From Diphasiastrum complanatum (Eukaryota; Streptophyta; Lycopodiopsida; Lycopodiales; Lycopodiaceae): a stretch of 64,000 nucleotides of DNA. The DNA is taken from the NCBI GenBank assembly GCA_029204225.1, contig CM055103.1, positions 22,750,663-22,814,662 of the forward strand, read 5' to 3'. Both the position numbers and the translations under genes were made by a program. The notes beneath the pieces are model-generated. The model was given only the letters and a program-made list of their open reading frames with translations, was not told the DNA's origin and did no database searches. This document shows positions 56,818-64,000 of the stretch, one piece after another. How positions within the stretch are numbered: the stretch's first letter is position 1; every line of letters begins with the position of its first letter.

Positions 56818-56836
56818 CAGGGTTTTTTCGAGTGTT

Positions 56837-57690
56837 TCATTGTACATTGTAATATGTATGGTGTGACATTAATGCTTTGAGTGGCAAGTAACAATGATCA
56901 ATCTTTCTACTCATGTATGGAAGTTGGTAGTTACTAGCTAATGCCACAAATGATATCAAATAGATCATAGCTAAAACTGCGGGCAACAGATGGATCAAGA
57001 ACCCTAAATCACAGACGAAAAGTATTGTTAGGTAACAAGACTCAATCCACCCCGTCGTCGAATCCAATCTAGATCCACCCTCTGTGCCTTGGCCTATGAC
57101 CTGTAACAAGCAAGATACAACCTCCAACCCTAACAACGTCCCATACCACTGCTAGAGCTATCAGCCATCTCTGAATCATCTCTTCGGTCCAAGTAATTGT
57201 AGGACTGAACTTACTGCGTTGGCTAACTCTCTTCGCCCCTTTGAGGACATTCGTCAAGGGTAATGCAATTACCGCATAACCCATGATGAACCTATGAAAT
57301 ATATCCCAAGAAGGAATTAACCTCACAGATGGTTAGGGGTATAAACCATTCACGAACCTTATGGACTTTATTAGGGTCAATTTCCAACCCACAGTCCGAA
57401 ATAACATGACCAAGGTAAACTAGCCTTTTTTGAAAGAACACACATTTGGATTCTTTGGCGAAAAGCTTCTCCTGTCTAAGTAACTTTAAGACAGTCCTGA
57501 GATGCTCCTCATGCTCCTCCAATGTCCTACTATAGGTGAGAATATCATCTAGGTAAACAATGACAAACTTTCCCAGATATGGACAAAGAAGATCATTCAT
57601 CATCTGCTAGAAAGTCGCAGGAGCATTCGTCAAACCAAATGGTAAGACTAGAAACTCATAATGGCCATACCTGGTCCTAAATCCGATTTT
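56837..57690 (-). pseudogene. Ty3/gypsy reverse transcriptase-RNase H fragment
   Basis: From 57690 the minus strand reads [20 protein letters not shown], a TAG at 57610-57608 where Gln is expected (a C-to-T change), then MMNDLLCPYLGKFVIVYLDD, ILTYSRTLEEHEEHLRTVLK, LLRQEKLFAKESKCVFFQ, VYLGHVISDCGLEIDPNKV and VNSFLGYIS. These are gypsy RT motifs with an intact Y-L-D-D. The thumb and connection follow with frame changes (RFIMGYAVIALPLTNVLKG, ITWTEE). Below about 57060 the sense is lost. It ends abruptly at its 5' side near 57690-57740 against a copia RNase H. Confidence 0.85.
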
Positions 57691-57699
57691 TTCCACATC

Positions 57700-58080
57700 C
57701 TCACTTTTAATTCAAATCCAGAAGCTTTCTAAACTTCTCAAATTCCTTTCAACTGAGTCCTTTTGTGAAGATATTTGCCACTTGATTGTCGGTGTGCAAT
57801 AAATAAGCTCCACATTGCCGCTTTGTATGTTCTCTCATATAAAACGCTGCTAAACTTCAATGTGCTTTGTCCTGCTATGAAAACCTGGATTCTTTGCAAG
57901 TTGAATGCAACTGTGATTGTCTCACTGAAGTGTCGCCGTTCCTTGTTGTATCTAGAGATCTTCAAGTAGTCGTCGTAACCAAATCGCCTCACATGTTGCT
58001 GATGTCGTAGCCCCATACTCAGCTTCAATAGAAGAAAAAGCAATTGTCAGTTGCTTCCTGCTACTCCATGAAATGGTTTT
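57700..58080 (-). pseudogene. Ty1/copia RNase H fragment
   Basis: Reading from 58080 down in changing frames: GMKTISWSSRKQLTIAFSSI, EAEYGATTSATCEAIWLRRL, DNHSCIQLAKNPGFHSRTKH and IEV. This is the copia RNase H core with catalytic Glu (EAEY) and Asp (DN). The rest of the element is missing, and the fragment directly abuts a gypsy RT in the same orientation, forming a chimeric block. Confidence 0.78.
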
Positions 58081-58609
58081 CATACCAAAGTGTTAGAAAT
58101 TAATGTTTATTTGACACCCCTTAATGATAGTTTGGCCATGCCTGCGTGCTATTTTTAGGGGCCATTACTATTTATAGTAAGTCATATTTTAGGGTCGTTA
58201 CTATTAATAGTAAATTCGTTTTTTAGTTATGCATGTAGGTGGGTGCACTACTACTAGAATAGGATTTGCTTTTATCACTTAGAAACTCATCTTGGGTGTT
58301 TACCCAATATAGGTAGTAATTATAGCAATTAGCTTTTTGCCTTTTGCTATTTACTTTAGGCTCATTAGCTTTTATCAATCATTAGAGAAACTATTTTAGA
58401 AGGCTGGCACCCCACCACAATTATTCCATTCAACTCAATGAGCTAGAGCAATTGCTCAATTCTCCTATGATCTGTACGACTAGTAACTCCATCTAGAATT
58501 TGTATCACAAATTCTGACACAAAGTTCCATGGCCATCAGACAGTGTCCTAAGGGGCCAATTAATAAAAAGAAAGATAACAAGCAAGTTTCATGAAGATCA
58601 TGAGCACCA
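58081..58609. other. Possible LTR-like stretch, no gene
   Basis: Begins near TGTTAGAAATTAATG at about 58092 and contains repeated TACTATTTATAGTAA / TTACTATTAATAGTAA-type palindromes (about 58165-58215). It may be the leader of the gypsy element downstream, but no matching LTR was found after 60715. Confidence 0.35.
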
Positions 58610-60715
58610 TTGTCAGTTGACGTATGCATTGCTAGGGAGACCCTCCAGTTTTGGGCCTCACGACCTTACTATTACACCCTAGTCAAGAAACTGAAATTGC
58701 CAGAAAAACCTAGTCAAAATAAGTATATCGTTTCTTTGGCTAAGGCAGGACAAAAAGGTGTGGGAAACAATGGTTCACAATTTGGGTCTAGAAATTCAAG
58801 GCTATCAAGATAACCTTAACTTCCAGATCATGCCCTTGGATCGTACTGACCTAGTTCTAGGGAGAGATTGGCTGTACAATTTGGGTCCCACTCTCCAGAG
58901 AAATTACCAAGAAAAAACCCTCAGTTTTCAAGAGAATGATCGGCAAGTTCAATTGCAAGGGGAACATGGAGTTCCAAACGGTCATTTGGTGTTCAGCTCA
59001 AAGCTTCTTCAACTTTCTGTTACCTGAATTTAATGACATTTTTGTTGATGATATGCATGTTGGTTTGCCACCCAATAGAGAAGTAGATCATACAATTAAT
59101 CTAGTACTTGGTACAGCACCCATAACCAAGCCATGCTATCGGATTAGCTGTTCAAAAGATGAAGAAATAACTAAACCATTAACTGAGTTTCTAAATAAGG
59201 GACAAATTCAACCAAGGCCTAAGTCATTTAGATAGATCATATAGGTTGTACATCTCATTTGATTTGGAAACTAGTGGTTAAATTGGCCAAAAACAGCTTT
59301 CAGAACTCGTCATGATCAATATGAGTTTAAAGTGATGCCATTTGGGCTTGGGCTCATCAATGACGACTTTTATGATGAACAATGTTCTTTGGGCATAATT
59401 AGGAAAATCTCTTGTTAGTCTTTTTAGGCGATATTTTAATTTACAGTAAAACTAAAAAGGAGCATTTGGCTCACCTCAGAAAGGTGTTCTATTTGCTTAG
59501 AAAGCATAAGTTATACGCAAAGAAACCTAAATGTGAATTCTATACGAAGAAATAGTGTATTTGGGTCATATAATCTCAAAAGATGGGATTAAAATTGATC
59601 CTAATATGGAAAAAGCCATATTCAATTGGCCCAAATGGCCCGAACCAACTAGTATTTCAAACGTTCAAGTTTTTCTTGGTCTGCTAGGATATTACAGACA
59701 ATTTGTCAAGGATTATGCTCAAATAGCAGTTCCCATGACAAATCTTCTTGACAGGAAGGGGAAGGAGTTCGTCTGGGAACCATAGCAACATGAGAGTTTT
59801 GACACTCTCAAAACAGCTTGGGTTACGGCACCAATACTGAAAGTCGTAGACCCAAATCAGCCTTTTGTGGTCGAAACATATGCTAGTGAATTTGCAGTAG
59901 ATGAAGTCTTGAACCAAAATGGACGGCAAGTACCATTCAAAACTATAGTAGGCCTGCCTAGGACCCAGAAGGGTCATGATGCTATATGGGTCACAGTTGA
60001 CCGTTTGACCAAAATGGCCCATTTTATCCCAACCAAGACAATAGTTACAGCTCCAGAGTTAGCAAGGTTGATTATAATTGGCCTATTTAAATTATATGGT
60101 CTTCCTTCCGAAATAGTCAATGATCGGGGTTTTTGGAGAGCAGCAATCCACCTCCATACCAAAGTGAATATGAGTACTACAAACCATCCATAGACGGGGA
60201 CGGTCAAACAGAAAGAGTAAATCAGGTGCTGGAGGATATGCTTCAAGAATACGTCAGCAAAAAGAAAACTAAAAGAGAGGAATATCTTCCGATATTACAT
60301 TTTGCTTATAATACTACCAAACATTCAACTACGGAATACAACCCATTTATGCTGACGTAGGGTTCAAACAGGAAAAAGTTGAAGCAGTAAAAAACTTTTT
60401 AGAAGACCTAAATCAGATGGTAGAACAGACTAAAATAAGCATTAAGCAAGCCCAAGATCAAGCAAGGGATTATGCAAATCCACGTAGACGGGATATTCAG
60501 TTCTCCCCTGGCAAGGTCTTTCTTAGAGTCCCAGCTAACTCTAGAACCCTAAAAACAAGAGTGTGTGCTAAGTTGTTTCCTAGCCTGGTATTGTGGTCCA
60601 TTTACCATTATCAGGAGAATACGCATAGTTTCCTACGAGCTAGAACCCCCGAACAACAAGTCCATCCAGTATTCCATGTTAGTCAGTTACGAAGGGCTTT
60701 AACTAGATCAGACTA
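58610..60715 (+). pseudogene. Degenerate Ty3/gypsy pol
   Basis: In order: protease tail (IMPLDRTDLVLGRDWLYNLG, about 58830-58890); RT start (LPPNREVDHTINLVLG, about 59064); a damaged RT core where the Y-x-D-D site reads FLGD (about 59425); HLAHLRKVFYLLRKHKLYA; MYLGHIISKDGIKIDPNMEK to LLGYYRQFVKDYAQIAVPMT (59555-59745); the start of RNase H (VVETYASEFAVDEVLNQNG, 59867). A deletion removes most of RNase H and the first part of integrase. Integrase core (FKTIVGLPRTQKGHDAIWVT, VDRLTKMAHFIPTKT, NDRG) and C terminus (DGQTERVNQVLEDMLQEYV, HPVFHVSQLRRAL) follow. Multiple stops and shifts. It ends at a purine-rich AAGAGGGG near 60716. Confidence 0.83.
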
Positions 60716-62436
60716 AGAGGGGTATTCTATAAGAATGCATTGGCTAGTTGGTACAGACTAGCTTTGCCTTACTGTGGTTATGTTGTTCCTAATAGAATCC
60801 CATTAAATATGTGCTATTGACGTCATCAAGGAACTTGTCTATGAGATGTGTGGCTCCTCATGGTATAACTTGTGGCTCTATGAACAACACGAATCTAGAT
60901 AATTCATCGTCTCTAGTCTCTATGTCGAGAAATGTCACCATCGTCACCATTGTCATCTGAATCTGGATCATGATCTCCTGCGAGAAAAGGACATAATCTA
61001 GAGCTATGTGTTAGAGTGACTCTATGACATAGACCTTTCGTAGTAGGAACATCTCCCTGACCATGAGTGCAACACGATGTGGATCCTCATATGTTGTAAT
61101 GGACCTCAATGTAACAAATGCATCTCGGAAGAGCCAATGACCTCTCCTCGAGGCACTTTGAAAGCATCCAATCTCAATCTCAAGTTGATGTGACGAGACT
61201 CACAGTTGCCCAATATGAATCTCAGACCCCAATCATGAGTCCAAAAAGCGTGGTAGAACTGGGAACCCTACTATATCCAACTCAAAAAAATGAGTTCAAC
61301 AGTTGGGTTTGACCCCCAATTGGGCCTACCATGCTTGATCAAGATATGCTCTATATAGGAAATTTTTGATGTCACCGTGGGCTCCCAATGGAAAGTCCAC
61401 AATAGAAATGCCAAGTGTGTCAAGTAAACGAGAGGCCTCAGAAAACCATGAGTTGATAACCTTGGCTATGAAGGTGCTAAGATGAGGTTCGTGATGCCTA
61501 CGTGTATCTCTGCTTAACCATGGGAAACAATCTGCCTGGATGTTGAAATTTGTTCTTGATATCTTTAGTTCGAAGCAACAACAGGACATGATCAAAGGAG
61601 GGCAAGGGTTGTTGTGCAACATAATCCAACCAATGCTAGTGGACATGTTTGGCCATTGTTTTTTTCCCAAAAGAGTACCTGAAGGTTGGAAGAAAAAGTC
61701 TGTCCACGCAAGCTCATTTGCTACCTTTAAATAGCCTATGAGGATGACCATGGTTGTAGAGGCATGAGCCACTAAAATTATAAATAGGCATTCGTGTCTC
61801 TGTGTTGTGAGAGGTTTTGAGTTTCCCTGATAAATTTAATGATGTGTATAGTACATGCATGTTGTTCTTTATTGGTAGTATTTGGCTGAAAGAGATTAAA
61901 ATGCCAAAAACAAAAGCTAACACTGAAACTTCTAGTGTACTTGAAAAACATTTGTCACACTATTTTACAAGGTATAAACATTGAAACATTAAAATTTATG
62001 TAAGTGTTGAGATAGGGAACTCGCACAGTGTCACTGGCTATTCATCGTCCACAACAGAACTTACTATACACCATGCCTCACATGATTCAAAAAACAGAGA
62101 CATGTGGCCACCTCGCAAATTGACCAGTCAAAAGTTTTCCTGATTTTTTTCCGTTGGAGATCCAATACACCTACAAGTCAATGACTCAGGTATTTACTAC
62201 TTCCATGTTCTTTCATGTAAGGGCGGGCGGAATGTCATCATTCAGAGCTATGCAAACCTTCTCCAATACAGCCATTTGATTGACTACCTTTGAACTGTCA
62301 ACATTTGAAGTATTCCAGAACACTAACAGTCACGTATAGTCCTTGCTTGTACTAATCCAATAAAATTAGAGCTTGTAATTCTATTGCATAGTGATTGAAT
62401 CTCCAACACGGAATTTTTTCTACAAGCTACACTTAC
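60716..62436. other. Stretch with unassigned open frames; 3' part of the gene above 62437 may lie here
   Basis: A minus-strand frame at 61772-61326 (148 codons) looks mildly coding-like at its end (RRHHEPHLSTFIAKVINSWF, RLLDTLGISIVDFPLGAHGD), but I recognise no family and the phase does not connect to the exon ending at 62437. A second patch at about 62230-62320 (minus: FWNTSNVDSSKVVNQMAVLE, KVCIALNDDIPPALT) is also open and unassigned. Further exons of the minus-strand gene, or another transposon, could be present. Confidence 0.3.
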
Positions 62437-62618
62437 TTATTATGCAATATGAACCTAACACTATTGATTGTTGAGATCAAACTTGTACAAGCTTCCCTCA
62501 ACTCCAGTCTTCGCTCCTTGTTTGGTTCTTCATTAAGAAAACTGGTGATAAGCTCCCAATGTCTTCTAGTCATCTTGCATACAAGTACGACAGCGTCCAT
62601 GTGAGGAGCCACTTTGGA
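62437..62618 (-). CDS. Unknown predicted plastid protein, exon 2
   Basis: Separated from exon 1 by a 77-bp intron (GTAAGC ... GCGTGGAG) and entered in phase 0: SKVAPHMDAVVLVCKMTRR, HWELITSFLNEEPNKERRLE and LREACTSLISTINSVRFILH. It ends at a strong donor AA|GTAAGT (GT at 62436-62435); without splicing the frame stops two codons later. The segment is helical and amphipathic with no recognised domain. Joined length so far is 149 + 60 codons and the next exon was not found, so the annotation is partial. Confidence 0.6.
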
Positions 62619-62695
62619 CTCCACGCCAATGCAATACGTATTAAAATAAAAAAACCCTAATACTATAAACTCAATAAAATGCAGTTCAAGCTTAC

Positions 62696-63142
62696 CGATT
62701 TGAGATATAACGAAGCTGTAACCTCGGCTGAATCACTCGGCACCCGACCGGAATCCAGAGACGAAGTCTCGTCACTGGGGGTCGATGTAAGTGGTTGAAT
62801 GGATTCATTATCCGCTAGAATTGTCAAGGGCTTCTCTTCAACGTGTTGGGACGTAAACACATCATTGGCTGTCTCCTCTTGTGCACCAACCGAACCAAAA
62901 CACCTTCCCACAATATTCCTTTTGCACTTTGATAAACATGTAACCCGGCAACGAGACTGTGGCACTGCAACGTTCCTAGTCGTGAATGTCTGCACAGAAA
63001 CTGTTTCCTGGCAAGCTTTCGGAAACTTTTGATGAACACGAAGAAATGTAGCTGTAACATTCAAGTCGTGCAGAGGATGAACAAGGGGAGGAGAAAAGCC
63101 AATTGCCGCACTACTCATTTTGCTCCCCAACGCGGCAGCCAT
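62696..63142 (-). CDS. Unknown predicted plastid protein, exon 1
   Basis: The start is the ATG at 63142 (MAAALGSKMSSAAIGFSPPL). The first 60-80 residues are rich in Ser, Ala, Thr and Arg/Lys and poor in acidic residues (VHQKFPKACQETVSVQTFTT, CRVTCLSKCKRNIVGRCFGS), typical of a chloroplast transit peptide. A low-complexity acidic and Ser/Thr-rich region follows (VEEKPLTILADNESIQ, SDETSSLDSGRVPSDSAEV). The exon ends TCG|GTAAGC at 62696-62695. No domain recognised. Codon use and lack of stops over 149 codons support a real exon. Confidence 0.65.
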
Positions 63143-63795
63143 ATCTGTGTTCAAATCTGATGTTGAAGCAGCCTGGAGAAGAAGAAGAATCAGATCATCA
63201 TGATAATCATTTTATTTTGTGCTGTATTTGCAGGCCGTCTTATCTCCTCCTTCCCTAATTAAATAAGCACCTTGAATCCTTATCATTTTATTTTGTGCTC
63301 TATTTGCATGCACCTTAAATCCTCCCTATCCTTATCCTTCTTTTGGGGTGCTTGAAATTTGAAGATGGGATGAACTTTTGAGCAAGTTCCTTCTTACCCA
63401 TGGAGGGATGCCACATTGGCAAACTTATGGGGGGCGGCCCCACCAACCCCTTGCACACTCCTCAAGTGATGTCATTACAAAATGCACCGCAGATGCACCT
63501 GCAGTGCATCTGGTGCCCAGTCCCACACCATCCAAGGGGAGAGAAATAGTTTTTCTCCCTTAGCCCCATTCATGTCTTTTAGATAGAGTAGAGCCAGCAT
63601 TACAGGTCCCCCTGAGGTGCACTCCTTAAGTAGAACCCTCTTCAAGTCAGCACTAACTGAACTCTTAGTCATGCCCACTGGATGTTAGCAAACTGAGTTA
63701 GTTGTGTGTTTCAGTTGACACTAACTAATAGAGTTCGTTTCAGGCCCCCGACCTATATGGCATAGTTAGTTAACAGACAAGTGGACAAGGCCTTT
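63143..63795. other. Upstream region of the minus-strand gene
   Basis: Probably 5' leader and promoter of the gene starting at 63142; GAAGAAGAAGAA-type sequence lies at about 63176-63190. TTATCATTTTATTTTGTGCT-like blocks repeat at about 63203 and 63280. No gene seen. Confidence 0.4.
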
Positions 63796-63800
63796 TGGCG

Positions 63801-64000
63801 GAAAACCCGACAGTGTCGCTTTTTTCCAAAGGGCGAAAAACCCGACAGTGTCGCTTTTTTTTTCGAAGGGCGAAAAAGCGCGATAGGTCTAAAAAACATT
63901 TTCTAAGGCATTTGGAGACTATGTTGCTTTTTCCGAAGGGCGAAAAACCCGATAGTGTCGCTTTTTTTCGAAGGGCGAAAAACACGACAGTAGGCCAAAA
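63801..64000. repeat. GC-rich tandem repeat array, runs off the window
   Basis: At least five units built on GGGCGAAAAACCCGACAGTG then TCGC and a T run then CGAA, at about 63801, 63831, 63868, 63938 and 63973. Spacing is about 34-38 bp except one 70-bp step containing a diverged unit. Each unit contains the near-palindrome CGACAGTGTCG and GCGAAAAA/TTTTTCG inverted segments. The array's right end lies beyond 64000. Confidence 0.85.

Larger units (their letters stand above)
55991..56836. other. Intergenic stretch with palindrome and GA tract
   Basis: No gene. It holds a repeated TTGATT/ATCAAT...TAGTTACATACA pair (about 56588-56650), the perfect palindrome TCGAACCGCGGTTCGA at 56707-56722 with a GACACA/TGTGTC pair just before it (56693-56708), and a (GA)n tract at 56786-56814. 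Confidence 0.5.

Noticed and set aside
61326-61772. 148-codon minus-strand frame as a gene
   Set aside because: No recognised domain, phase not compatible with the upstream exon, flanked by stops; left as unassigned.
1-64000. CRISPR arrays, rRNA operons, bacterial-type promoters or operons
   Set aside because: None seen; gene structure and repeats are plainly eukaryotic.

Overview
This window reads as nuclear DNA of a land plant with a large, transposon-rich genome. It is AT-rich, host genes are split by GT-AG introns (one about 7.6 kb, one about 3.5 kb), predicted proteins carry plastid-transit-like N termini, and most recognisable coding sequence is decayed Ty1/copia, Ty3/gypsy and Helitron material. 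Intron size and TE load would suit a fern, gymnosperm or lycophyte; that is an inference, not an identification.

Host genes are few. (1) On the + strand, a three-exon gene (14517-15146, 22702-23077, 26575-26765) encodes a predicted 398-residue plastid membrane protein of unknown function; its splice phases join without error. (2) On the - strand, one exon at about 50387-50546 encodes a DUF3223/DeCL-type core; the rest of that gene is not resolved. (3) On the - strand, two exons (62696-63142 and 62437-62618) start a gene with a plastid-like N terminus; it continues to lower coordinates.

Mobile elements, left to right: gypsy gag-protease remnant (-, 1-741); gypsy gag remnant (+, about 1890-2900); a tandem pair of tRNA-like SINEs (5478-5712); a copia RNase H plus LTR (+, 6100-7499); a minus-strand copia arrangement in which one LTR (10818-12047) lies between two internal regions; a copia gag remnant inside intron 1; a 427-bp hAT-like MITE with an 8-bp target duplication inside intron 2 (25688-26114); a decayed, intron-containing Helitron (-, 27352-32171) with HUH/Y2 Rep, PIF1-type helicase and an unrecognised C-terminal extension; copia fragments at 34-36.6 kb; a copia element (39029-43822, 5-bp target duplication) nested in an older copia element (36579-44604); a gypsy 3' end plus LTR (47830-48637); integrase, RT and RNase H fragments at 52.0 and 56.8-58.1 kb; and a degenerate gypsy pol (58610-60715). 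The window ends in a GC-rich tandem repeat that runs off the edge.

The most unusual locus is the Helitron. Its helicase frame joins, through introns whose phases all fit, to roughly 280-300 further residues that I do not recognise. The inactivating changes I could check (stop codons, Walker A, arginine finger) are consistent with C-to-T/G-to-A decay. A second theme is that three copia elements are deletion derivatives lacking protease and most or all of integrase.
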